NCBI GenBank assembly: GCA_021203245.1
Contig: JAJQBO010000262.1
Location: 2,142-58,770, forward strand
Length of the DNA: 56,629 nt
Origin: Planctomycetaceae bacterium
GTDB taxonomy: Bacteria > Planctomycetota > SZUA-567
Direction: 5' to 3'
Below the pieces are notes generated by a model that did not search any database, was not told where the DNA came from, and saw only the letters and a program-made list of their open reading frames with translations. Position numbers and translations under genes: made by a program. This document shows, piece after piece, positions 45,964 to 53,813 of this stretch; position 1 is the first letter of the stretch, and every line of letters begins with the position of its first letter.

Positions 45964-47055
45964 ATGTCGAATCGGAAAAGCGGAAACGCCGGTGCCTGGC
46001 TGGAAGTCCGCATCCAAATGCGCAACCACTATAAGGTGCTCTCCAGCGCCAAGCTGTTGGACATTCCCAACGCCTATATGCGTGGATTGATACTGAGTCT
46101 ATGGCTGGGGGCGCTTGAATTCGCCGAGGACGGCGATCTGTGGCGTGGAGACGACACTGCTTCCATCCGCTTTGTCGGTGCACTCGCCGAGGTGCCGTTC
46201 GAGCCGGAGCGGTTTATCGAGGTGCTGCGGCTGGACAGATGGCTGGATGGCTGGCTTATTCACGACTGGCTGGATTACGTCGGCAAGCTGCTTTACGCCA
46301 AATACAAGACGAGTAATCGTGGTCGCTTGGTGGAAATATGGACCAAACACGGGAGGCAATACGGACGAGGCACGGATAACGACGATGAGGAAGGATGCGA
46401 AGAGGATGCGGATGGGATGTCATCGGGATGTCAAAAACGACTACCCTTAACCCTAAACCCTAACCCTAAACAAATAACCCTTAACCCATATGCCCTAGAT
46501 AAAAAGAAAGGAGAAAGCCCTAAAGAGGGCTTGGGAGAAAACGAAGCGAACCAGGGCGAACAGGGCATTCTTCATAATCGTTCGGAGGGCAAGCGGGTGA
46601 AGGGCTTTGTCGCTACCCAGGCGGAACTCACCGGCGATGGTCTGCCGCACAAAGAAGTCTACGAAGCATTCCTACCGCTCCTCGTCACCCATACCATCAT
46701 CACCTTGGAAAGTTTTTACGAGCGGGTGAGGCACTGCCGCACCACGCCGTCGCGGTGGACAATGTTGTTTTTGGACAAGATCCACGCTATTTACCGCGAC
46801 CGCAACGGCAAAACCCTCCTGGACGTGGAGGACGCCGACCCCGTCGGCATGACCGTCGCCGGTCTGCTTCCGAAAAATGGCCAGCCGCAGCATTCACCCA
46901 CCGAAGCGGCGCGGCAGTTGTTTGTCGAGGTGATGATGGATCACGAAAAAACGAAGGACGGCGGCAAAAGCCGCTGGGCGGGAAGAATGAGCGGCCCGGT
47001 CATCGCGCTGGAGCTGGATCGCCGCAAAGGCAAGGCGGGGAGGATTACGCGGTGA
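45964..47055 (+). CDS. Phage replisome-organiser-like replication initiator
   Basis: The 363-residue protein starts with a winged-helix domain (about residues 10-115: WLEVRIQMRNHYKVLSSAKL, YMRGLILSLWLGALEFA, LIHDWLDYVGKLLYAKYK) typical of phage replisome organiser or DnaD-like N-terminal domains. A low-complexity linker (about 125-210) follows and a helical C-terminal domain ends the protein. ATG 45964 follows GAGGGAGG. These proteins bind an origin and recruit helicase, so this could let the excised element replicate. The linker is partly encoded by CCCTAA-like repeats. Confidence 0.72.
   Translation: MSNRKSGNAGAWLEVRIQMRNHYKVLSSAKLLDIPNAYMRGLILSLWLGALEFAEDGDLWRGDDTASIRFVGALAEVPFEPERFIEVLRLDRWLDGWLIHDWLDYVGKLLYAKYKTSNRGRLVEIWTKHGRQYGRGTDNDDEEGCEEDADGMSSGCQKRLPLTLNPNPKQITLNPYALDKKKGESPKEGLGENEANQGEQGILHNRSEGKRVKGFVATQAELTGDGLPHKEVYEAFLPLLVTHTIITLESFYERVRHCRTTPSRWTMLFLDKIHAIYRDRNGKTLLDVEDADPVGMTVAGLLPKNGQPQHSPTEAARQLFVEVMMDHEKTKDGGKSRWAGRMSGPVIALELDRRKGKAGRITR
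46444..46487. repeat. CCCTAA-like repeat tract within the initiator gene
   Basis: The tract starts CCCTTAACCCTAAACCCTAA and continues with further CCCTAA, AACCC and CCCTTAACCC units, encoding LTLNPNPKQITLNP in the linker. Initiator genes of several phages carry their origin repeats inside the coding linker, so this may be an origin or iteron cluster. It could also be simple slippage expansion. Confidence 0.6.
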
Positions 47056-47102
47056 GATTTTTGAGGAGGGTATTGATTGTGTGATTTTTGGAAGGAAAGC
47101 GT

Positions 47103-47393
47103 ATGGCGAATAACCAACAAAACCGTCCGCCGCAAGGGCGGCGAGCGGAGGAGCAACCGGCAAGCGTCGGCACTGAAAACGGTCTTGTTGATGTCAATGA
47201 GGCTGCCCGGCTCTGCATGATCAGCGCGTCGATGTTTTACAAGCTGAACGCGGCTGGCAAGACTCCGCTGCCAGTGCACCTCGGCAAGCTACTCCGCTGG
47301 CGAAAAATCGAATTGCTCGACTGGATCGCGGCGGGATGTCCGGGAAGAAAAAAGACCGCCGGTAATCGGCGGCCTGGAAGCGGAACGCAATAA
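47103..47393 (+). CDS. AlpA/excisionase-like HTH protein 1
   Basis: The 96-residue protein has a MerR-like HTH at about residues 30-85: GLVDVNEAARLCMISASMFY, then PLPVHLGKLLRWRKIELLDW. A basic, proline-rich N-terminus precedes it. ATG 47103 follows GGAAGGAAAG; the five extra codons from 47088 are rejected. AlpA/Xis-type proteins regulate prophage or ICE excision and integrase expression. It sits between the initiator gene and a second small HTH gene, close to the integrase. Confidence 0.82.
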   Translation: MANNQQNRPPQGRRAEEQPASVGTENGLVDVNEAARLCMISASMFYKLNAAGKTPLPVHLGKLLRWRKIELLDWIAAGCPGRKKTAGNRRPGSGTQ

Positions 47394-47452
47394 AGGGCGC
47401 AAAAGCCGCCATTCAACAGCCATTTTGAAAAACAGCGAAGAAGGAGAATACC

Positions 47453-47677
47453 GTGACCTACAACAAGTACGACCCCATTTTGCCTCCGGAAGGCTTTGTC
47501 CGCCTGCCGGTAGTGCTCCGAGTCCTCGGCGTCGGCAAGACCGCCTTTTACTTGGGAATCCGGGACGGCAAATACCCCGCTCCCATCAAGCTAGGGCCGC
47601 GCACTTCTGCCTGGCGGGTTGAAGACATACGCGCCGTTATCGCAAAGTTCAATGTTGAAAATGCGTCCAAAGAATAG
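47453..47677 (+). CDS. AlpA-family HTH protein 2
   Basis: The 74-residue protein reads PPEGFVRLPVVLRVLGVGKT, then FYLGIRDGKYPAPIKLGPRT and AWRVEDIRAVIA, the usual AlpA (phage P4-like) arrangement. The start is GTG 47453 behind GAAGGAGAA. It converges on the integrase gene, with only nine bases between the ends. In P4-type elements AlpA activates the integrase or helps excision. Confidence 0.85.
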   Translation: MTYNKYDPILPPEGFVRLPVVLRVLGVGKTAFYLGIRDGKYPAPIKLGPRTSAWRVEDIRAVIAKFNVENASKE

Positions 47678-47686
47678 TGTGTAACA

Positions 47687-48888
47687 TCAAGAAGCGCGCT
47701 GGCCGGTGTCGGCACGCAATCCGTCGAGATAATCTGCCCACGCCTGCACCATGAGCCGCCTTTCCGGAAGGAATTCCGCGAAATTATAGGCGGCTCGTAT
47801 TTTGTTTCGCTCACCGTGCGCCAACTGCCGTTCGATGGCATCGGCTTTCCAGCCCAATTCGTTCAAGAGTGTCGACGCCATCGAGCGGAAGCCGTGCGCC
47901 GTCATTTCCCCTTTGCTGTACCCCAACCGCCGCAGCGCCGCGTTCACGGTGTTGTCGCTCATGGGGCGGGTATCGGTCCGCATACTCGGAAACAGATATT
48001 TGCAATGCCCGCTGATCTCCCGCAGCTTCGATAGAATCCCCAAAGATTGCCGCGCCAGCGGAACAATATGCTTTTCTTTCATTTTCATGCGTTCAGCGGG
48101 AATGCGCCACTCCGCGCCGTCGAAATCAATCTCGCTCCACTCGGCACACCGCAGCTCGCCAGGCCGCAAAAAACCAAGGGCGACAACTGCAGGGCACAGG
48201 CAACAACCAGGTTGCCTTTGTATTCCTGGATGACTCGGAGTAATTGCCCGACCTGCTTCGGCTCGGTTAGGCTAGCGTGATGTTTCACTCGCTTCGGTGG
48301 GATGGCGCCGCGTAGGTCGGAAGTAATATCCCGTTCAGCCCGACCGGTGGCCACCGCATAACGAAACACGTTGCCGCAAATCTGCATGACCCGATGCGCC
48401 TGCTCCAGCGCTCCTCGCGCCTCGATACGCCGCAAGACTTTCAGTAGATCCCATGGCTTGATGGTTCCAATCGACTCGCTTCCCATATGCACCAGTACGT
48501 TCTTGTAAAGCCGACCCCAAATATCATCGCCATGCTTCGGCGTCCATGTGTCGCGGTACTTCAAATGCCATTCCTTTGCGACCATCTCGAAGCTATTCTC
48601 GACGGCTTCCGTATCCATCCGCTTCATACTTTGCTTGTGTTCGGCCGGGTCGATGCCATCGGCGAGCAGCCTTTTCGCATCCGCCAGCTTTTCCCTGGCT
48701 TTTTTAAGCGAGATGACGGGATACTCGCCGATGGTCAGCAATTTTTGCTTACTTCTAAAGCGGTATGAATAGCGCCATGACTTGACCCCGCTCGGCAATA
48801 CGGCGAGATGCAGGCCGGCGCCGTCGTAATACTTTTCCAGCTTGTCGGATGGCTTTATGTTGATGATAGCTCTATCGGTGAGTCTCAT
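47687..48888 (-). pseudogene. int: P4-type tyrosine integrase with a one-base frameshift
   Basis: The N-terminal part from ATG 48888 has the DUF4102 arm-binding domain (MRLTDRAIINIKPSDKLEKY, RYSYRFRSKQKLLTIGEYP) and core-binding region. The frame breaks after ALQLSPLVF in a six-base T run (AAAAAA at 48168-48173 on the plus strand). One added T gives LRPGELRCAEWSEIDF and the rest of the catalytic domain: RPGEL (Arg), KMKEKHIVPL (Lys), AHGFRSMAST (H-x-x-R) and the nucleophile Tyr in IRAAYNFAEF. The complete protein would be 400 residues, typical of the family. It points away from tRNA-Ser(TGA), the classical arrangement. If the lesion is real, the element is fixed in place. Confidence 0.88.
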
Positions 48889-48940
48889 TTGATGGTATCC
48901 TTTCGCAAGGCATTTTCATACCCCGCATGATACCATCAAA
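48888..48940. repeat. 12-bp inverted repeat spanning the integrase start
   Basis: TTTGATGGTATC (48888-48899) and GATACCATCAAA (48929-48940) are perfect inverted copies with 29 bases between. The left copy touches the integrase start codon and the ribosome site lies inside the structure. It may be an arm-type integrase site, an autoregulatory operator or a translation-controlling hairpin. Confidence 0.6.
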
Positions 48941-48999
48941 AGCAGCGTTTGTCAAGGTGCCGGGATGAACCACAAAGAACATTCAATTCTTGTAAAGTT

Positions 49000-49034
49000 A
49001 AACCCGCCAAGGATTAACATCCAGTGGCGGGTTT
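49000..49034 (-). terminator. Hairpin terminator after tRNA-Ser
   Basis: AAACCCGCCA (49000-49009) and TGGCGGGTTT (49025-49034) form a perfect 10-bp stem with a 15-base loop. Read on the minus strand it follows tRNA-Ser by 15 bases and ends in TTTAACTTTA. It sits between the tRNA and the integrase. Confidence 0.7.
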
Positions 49035-49049
49035 GCCTAAACGAATATT

Positions 49050-49137
<88 letters not shown>

Positions 49138-49182
49138 GGAGAATGGTGTGTTCGGTTGTGCCCGGTTGGTGCCGGTTACCGG

Positions 49183-49611
49183 TTACGTCAGCGTTACCTT
49201 GTCGATGACCTCCTTGGCGACGAAAATCGGGCACTCGGCCCGCGTCGCCATGGCGATGGCGTCGGACGGGCGGCAGTCGATAACCACCTCGCCGCCGTCC
49301 CGTTCCACCACCAGAAATCCGTAAAAGGTGCCGTTGCCGTCCTGGTCCTCGACCAGGTCGGAAATCGCCACCCGCGTCAGCCTGCCGCCGAGGGCGGTCA
49401 TCATAGTCATGAGGAGGTCGTGCGTCAACGGGCGGGGCATGGCTTCGCCGTGGATCTGGCGGTTGATGGCCAGGGCCTCGAATAGGCCGATATGCACCAT
49501 GAACGAGCGCCCGGCACCCTCGATTTCCCGCAAAACAATCACCTGCGGACTGGAAATGCTGTCAGTCATCAGCAGGATTTGCGCCAACTCGCATTCAATC
49601 CACTCGGGCAT
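49183..49611 (-). CDS. Bifunctional nuclease (BFN/DUF151) family protein
   Basis: The 142-residue protein matches the DUF151 family: [19 protein letters not shown], then [20 protein letters not shown] and [20 protein letters not shown], the most conserved block (R-P-S-D-A-x-A-x-A). Plant and bacterial members have been reported with RNase/DNase activity, but the cellular role is not settled. It lies in the same direction as tRNA-Ser, about 46 bases before it, and 55 bases after the FHA-domain gene. The start is ATG 49611. Confidence 0.9.
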   Translation of the reverse strand: MPEWIECELAQILLMTDSISSPQVIVLREIEGAGRSFMVHIGLFEALAINRQIHGEAMPRPLTHDLLMTMMTALGGRLTRVAISDLVEDQDGNGTFYGFLVVERDGGEVVIDCRPSDAIAMATRAECPIFVAKEVIDKVTLT

Positions 49612-49665
49612 GCCGCACCGCCCTTTCTCCGTTCGAGACGGCCGTTTCCCTCGACCCGGCGCGTG

Positions 49666-51156
49666 CTACACGCCCGCTTCCTCGTCGTGGAGGAAAGCGC
49701 TCATCCGCGACGACCGCGCCTGGCGCCATTGTTCCTCCAGGGTCATCGCCAGCGTGCCCGCCCGTTCGGCCTCGCTGACCGCCTTGACGATTTCGGCGTC
49801 GTAGACCTTGCCGGCTCCACGGGTCATTTCCAGCACCTTTGCGGACAGCGCGTCCTTGCTGTCGTCGGCCTCGGTGGCGGCGGCAAGGTCGTGCGCGGCC
49901 TGGAAGATGCGCACCCCGAGCGGCAGTTCGGTGCCGAGCAGGCCCTTGGGGCCGGTGCCGTCGTAGCGCTCAAGCTGGTAGGCTATCATGTCCTCTATTT
50001 CGGGGAAGAACGTCTCCTGCGCCATCAAATCGACCGTTTCGGCGACGCGTTCCTCCGGCGAGCGGCCGGTGGTGTCGCCGACCATGTCGGAATAGTTGTG
50101 GAGCATGCCGGTGAGCTGGAGTTTTTCCAGAACCGACGGGCCAAGCTGCAGGGCCCGGCCGATGGCGCGCATATAGCCGGCGAGGCGCTCGTTCTTTTTC
50201 ATGATGCCGGGACGGTTGACGTCGGCCGCCCGCAGCAGCATCTGCACCGCCGAAAGCATGTATTCGCGCCGCCGCAGCTTGGAGGCGATATGCGCCAGGG
50301 CCAGGCCCATCTGGTCGGCCATCGCCGCCACGAGTTCCAGTTCCTGCTCGGTAAAGGAGATGGCGGGGTCGTCGCCGGCGATGTACAACGCCGCCTCCAC
50401 CCCTTCGTACAGCGGCATCGGGGCGCAGATCACCGCGTGGATGTTGTGACGCATCACCGATTCGTTGGACGAGAAGCGGTCGTCCCGCATCGCGTCCGTA
50501 ACCAGGAGCGCCCGCTTGTCCTGCAGGACCTTGCGGATAATGGTGCGGGACAACTGGCCCGAACGCCCGCCCTTCGGGACATGCGACCCGAGCGTGACAA
50601 TGCCGCCCTTTTGCGGATCGCGGCCGAACAGGTAGGCGCCGTCGGCGCGGAGGGTCTCGGTGATGAAGGCGAGGGCTTTTTTGACCAGTTCGTCCTCGAC
50701 GTCCTCGCTCGCCACCAGCCTGGAAAGCCGGTAGAGGGCGCGCAGGTGAATTTCCGACGACACGTCGCCTTCGCCGACATTGACGGCGGTCAGGTCTTCG
50801 AGCCGCAATTCGTAGAATGCCTTGAGTTCATCCTCGGAAAAGTCGAGTTCGTCCTCGGCGCGGCCGCCGGCCAGCGGTTCGAAGACGATGATGGTGCCGC
50901 CTATCTGGACGCGATCGCCGTCGCGGAGCATCTCTTCGGTGATGCGGTTGTCGTTGACGAAGGTGCCGTTTTTCGATTCAAGATCGCGGATAAAGCACAT
51001 GTCGCCGATCTTGAAGATCTCGGCATGCTGGCGCGACGCGCCCTTGTCCTGGAGGGCAAGGTCGCAGACTTCGTCCCTGCCGATGATCAGGGGCTTTTCG
51101 GTGATGGGAAACGTCTGTCCCTGGCTAGGCCCGTTTTTAACCCGTATGCCTGGCAT
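49666..51156 (-). CDS. FHA-GAF protein with degenerate HD-GYP domain
   Basis: The 496-residue protein begins with an FHA phosphothreonine-binding domain (about residues 1-95: PLIIGRDEVCDLALQDKGAS, RDLESKNGTFVNDNRI). A GAF domain follows (about 165-310), then a C-terminal HD-GYP-like domain (about 330-450). That last domain has LTGMLHNYSDMV where active enzymes have LHDIGK, and ERYDGTGPKG in place of ERxDGxGYPxG, so metal-binding residues are missing. It is probably a sensor or scaffold, not a c-di-GMP phosphodiesterase. ATG 51156 follows AAAGGAAC. Confidence 0.85.
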   Translation of the reverse strand: MPGIRVKNGPSQGQTFPITEKPLIIGRDEVCDLALQDKGASRQHAEIFKIGDMCFIRDLESKNGTFVNDNRITEEMLRDGDRVQIGGTIIVFEPLAGGRAEDELDFSEDELKAFYELRLEDLTAVNVGEGDVSSEIHLRALYRLSRLVASEDVEDELVKKALAFITETLRADGAYLFGRDPQKGGIVTLGSHVPKGGRSGQLSRTIIRKVLQDKRALLVTDAMRDDRFSSNESVMRHNIHAVICAPMPLYEGVEAALYIAGDDPAISFTEQELELVAAMADQMGLALAHIASKLRRREYMLSAVQMLLRAADVNRPGIMKKNERLAGYMRAIGRALQLGPSVLEKLQLTGMLHNYSDMVGDTTGRSPEERVAETVDLMAQETFFPEIEDMIAYQLERYDGTGPKGLLGTELPLGVRIFQAAHDLAAATEADDSKDALSAKVLEMTRGAGKVYDAEIVKAVSEAERAGTLAMTLEEQWRQARSSRMSAFLHDEEAGV

Positions 51157-51256
51157 AGTGTTCCTTTGTGTTGGGGCAGGCAAGCTGCCCGGGTATGCAC
51201 CCATTGTGCTGATTTGGACAGAAAAAGGCAAGTGCCTGACCCGCCCGCCGGGTGCC

Positions 51257-51709
51257 TCAGGCTATCTTCATCCGGGCCGCCACCGCCAACTGGTCGGCCA
51301 TCTCGTTTTCCGGATGGCCGGCGTGGCCGCGAATCCATTGCCAGCGCACCTGGTGCGGTTGCATCGCGTCCATGAGGGCGCGCCAGAGATCCTCGTTCTT
51401 CACCGGCTGTTTAGACGCGGTGCGCCAGCCGTTTTTCTGCCAGTTTTTCAGCCATCCCTTGGCGAACGCGTCGACCACATAGCGGCTGTCGGTCGTCACC
51501 ACCACCCGGCACGGCATTTTCAACGCCTTGAAGCCCTCGATGACCGCGGTCAGTTCCATGCGGTTGTTGGTGGTGTTTTTTCCCGCGCCAGACATGCGCT
51601 TAATCAAATTCTGCTCCCGGCAGCGGAGGATGGTGCCCCACCCGCCGGGTCCGGGGTTGCCCGAACACGCGCCGTCTGCGTACAATTCCACCGCCACCTC
51701 ACCAGCCAT
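51257..51709 (-). CDS. rnhA: Ribonuclease HI
   Basis: The 150-residue protein degrades RNA in RNA-DNA hybrids. The four catalytic acids are all present: Asp in LYADGACSGNPGPGGWG, Glu in NNRMELTAVIEG, Asp in VTTDSRYVVDAF and Asp in NEMADQLAV. The basic handle (KGWLKNWQKNGWRT) is typical. ATG 51709 stands two bases after the mnmE stop, so it is probably cotranscribed with mnmE; the upstream open frame is a shadow of mnmE. Confidence 0.97.
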   Translation of the reverse strand: MAGEVAVELYADGACSGNPGPGGWGTILRCREQNLIKRMSGAGKNTTNNRMELTAVIEGFKALKMPCRVVVTTDSRYVVDAFAKGWLKNWQKNGWRTASKQPVKNEDLWRALMDAMQPHQVRWQWIRGHAGHPENEMADQLAVAARMKIA

Positions 51710-51711
51710 GG

Positions 51712-53088
51712 TTATTTTCCTATGCAAAAGCGGGAGAAAATTCGCCCAAGCGCTTCCTCGGCATAGCCTTCGCCCATCATGCGGGAAAAGCTGAGCACCC
51801 CGTGGCGAAGTTCCTCCGCCGCCAATTCTAGCCTGCCGCCGTGCGCAAGTTCTTCCGCGGCCCGGCGGCAGCATTCCCGCGCCGCGGCCAGTTCAAGAAG
51901 TTCCCGGCGGTTCCAGCCGCCGTCGCCGGACAGGGACGCCGCCAGCCGGGCGATTTCGCTTCGCAGGGCCGCGATGCCGTCTCCGGTCGCGGCGCTGACG
52001 GCGATGTCGCCGAGAAGGGTCGCTTCGGCGCCGTCCAGCAACGATGCCGCCTGGCGGGCCTCGGTCCTGGTCCGCAGATCGGATTTATTGAGAACGAGAA
52101 GGACGCCGCCCGTCAGCGAAGAGGCGAACGCCACATCCTGCGCGTCGAGATGGCGCGATGCGTCCACCACCCAGAGGACGATGTCGTCGCCGCCCGTCGC
52201 CGTGCCGCCGCGGGCGGCCGCGTCGCCGCCCTGGCCGGCGGTATCGGGATCAAAGCCCGGATTGTCGCTCAATTCCACCTCGACAGTGTCGAAAACCACG
52301 CGACGACGGATGCTGTCCCTGGTCGTGGACGCGTCCTCCGACACAAGCACCGCATCCTCGCCCAGCAGGGCGTTAAAGAGGGAACTTTTGCCCGCGTTGG
52401 TCAGACCGGCGAGGGCGATGCGGCGGCCGGCCCGTTCCGGACCGCGTTCGGCGCGTCCGGCGGCCGAGGCGGCAAGCTGCTGCGCAAGCCTGGCGAGGTC
52501 GGCTTCGATGCCGGGTTCCAGTTCTTCGTCGGCAAAATCCAGAACCGCCTCGACTCGCGCGGCGATGTCGAAGAGGTCGTCCCGCCAGCGGCGGATAGCC
52601 GCACCGTCACGGTCGCCGAGGCGCGACAGGGCCTGACGGCGCTCGGCCTCGGTGGTCGACCGGATCAATCGTTCCACCGCCTCGGCCTGGCCAAGGCCGA
52701 TGCGGCCGTTGCGGAACGCCCGGAACGTGAACTCGCCCGGTGCGGCCGGCCGCGCCCCGGCGTCGACGAGGGCGGTCAGGGCCGCGCGCAGGAGCGGCGG
52801 CGATCCGGGCAGGTGGATTTCCGCCATGGGTTCACGGGTATAGGTGGCGGGAGCGGGCATGACCAGGAAGCGCGCCGGACACGGCACGACATCACCGGCG
52901 AGCGGAATGCGCATCACTCCATCGACTACGCGCCGTGAGGGCGAATCGGTTCCGGCGGTGACAGCCACGTCGCTCACCTGCGCCAGAATGGCTAAGGCGT
53001 TGTCGCCCGACAGCCGCAGCGCGCCCACCGGCGACGGACCGGAGGGCGTACCGATTTGGGCGATGTCGTCGTGGGAAAAATACGGCAC
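51712..53088 (-). CDS. mnmE: tRNA modification GTPase MnmE
   Basis: The 458-residue GTPase works with MnmG to install the 5-carboxymethylaminomethyl group on wobble uridine. The N-terminal folate-binding domain starts with IAQIGTPSGPSPVGALRLSG, the G domain has GLTNAGKSS near residue 225, TTRD, a G3 of DNPGFD in place of the usual DTPG, NKSD, and the protein ends in the invariant FCIGK with the catalytic Cys. Asn in the G3 motif is unusual. The start overlaps the stop of the upstream cysteine-cluster gene. Confidence 0.96.
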   Translation of the reverse strand: MPYFSHDDIAQIGTPSGPSPVGALRLSGDNALAILAQVSDVAVTAGTDSPSRRVVDGVMRIPLAGDVVPCPARFLVMPAPATYTREPMAEIHLPGSPPLLRAALTALVDAGARPAAPGEFTFRAFRNGRIGLGQAEAVERLIRSTTEAERRQALSRLGDRDGAAIRRWRDDLFDIAARVEAVLDFADEELEPGIEADLARLAQQLAASAAGRAERGPERAGRRIALAGLTNAGKSSLFNALLGEDAVLVSEDASTTRDSIRRRVVFDTVEVELSDNPGFDPDTAGQGGDAAARGGTATGGDDIVLWVVDASRHLDAQDVAFASSLTGGVLLVLNKSDLRTRTEARQAASLLDGAEATLLGDIAVSAATGDGIAALRSEIARLAASLSGDGGWNRRELLELAAARECCRRAAEELAHGGRLELAAEELRHGVLSFSRMMGEGYAEEALGRIFSRFCIGK

Positions 53089-53507
53089 TAAAATTCCTTG
53101 GCCCGTTCGCTTTCAATCACGAGCAGCGAATGGGCGGGGCCCTTGTTCATGCCTGAACAGCGGGTGGCGGCATCCTGCCAGCGGTCCGGCGAGGCGAGGT
53201 TTTCATCCCACCACGGCCAGGTGCGGCACTGCACCGGGCGCTGGTGATAGACGCGGCAGCCGCCGTTCGCGTCGAGAAGGGGACAATCGCCGTGGGCGCC
53301 GTCGACAATGGCCAGCCCGGACGGCGTCTGCCGCAGCATGGTGGCGGCGAAGCGGTCAAAGTCCATCGAAATGGCGGCGGCGATATCCTGTGCCTCCTGC
53401 ATCGTCACCCAGACATAACCCCCCGGTCCCCGGCAGCAATCGCCGCATCCCTGGCATTGAAAATGCAGGCCCTCGGCATACCATGGCCGTTTGGGGGTTG
53501 ACGCCAT
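53088..53507 (-). CDS. YkgJ-type cysteine-cluster protein
   Basis: The 139-residue protein has the cysteine-cluster pattern FQCQGCGDCCRGPGGYVW near residue 18, then CPLLDANGGCRVYHQRPVQC and a later single Cys. This is the YkgJ/CxxCxxCC family, predicted to bind zinc or an iron-sulfur cluster; function unknown. I start at ATG 53507 (MASTPKRP) with an alternative at 53525. It overlaps the mnmE start by one base. Confidence 0.85.
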   Translation of the reverse strand: MASTPKRPWYAEGLHFQCQGCGDCCRGPGGYVWVTMQEAQDIAAAISMDFDRFAATMLRQTPSGLAIVDGAHGDCPLLDANGGCRVYHQRPVQCRTWPWWDENLASPDRWQDAATRCSGMNKGPAHSLLVIESERAKEF

Positions 53508-53642
53508 CTCGGTTCTCCAATTCATCGGTCATCCGCAGCGCGGTGAGTTCCCCACCCGCATGGATGATTAGTTGTAGCCATGGGAAGGCCACGGGACAAG
53601 GGATTTATTGCGTATAACAAAATACAAACCACCCGCCCCGAT

Positions 53643-53714
53643 CGTCACCCCGGCGTGCGGACGTCCATCAGCCCGCTTTTTGCCCTGATGCGAGTTTTTG
53701 ACGCCGGGGTGACG
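53643..53714. repeat. 14-bp intergenic inverted repeat
   Basis: CGTCACCCCGGCGT (53643-53656) and ACGCCGGGGTGACG (53701-53714) are perfect inverted copies separated by 44 bases. They lie in the gap between the cysteine-cluster gene and the AhpF-like gene. The motif resembles dispersed CGTCACCCCGGCG-type palindromes of other bacteria. It may be a repeat element or act as a terminator for the minus-strand reductase gene. Confidence 0.55.
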
Positions 53715-53813
53715 GGTGAGGGAGATGGAGTTGCTTTAACTGGTAAAGTTTGCAGGAACCGTCCAGCCGGACGATTCCCGCATTGGTTCAGTTTTTGCGT
53801 GGAGGCAATACAT

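Noticed and set aside
49492-51375. A 627-codon plus-strand open frame opposite the FHA-GAF gene
   Set aside because: It is antisense to a gene with clear FHA and GAF domains and shows no recognisable protein motif.
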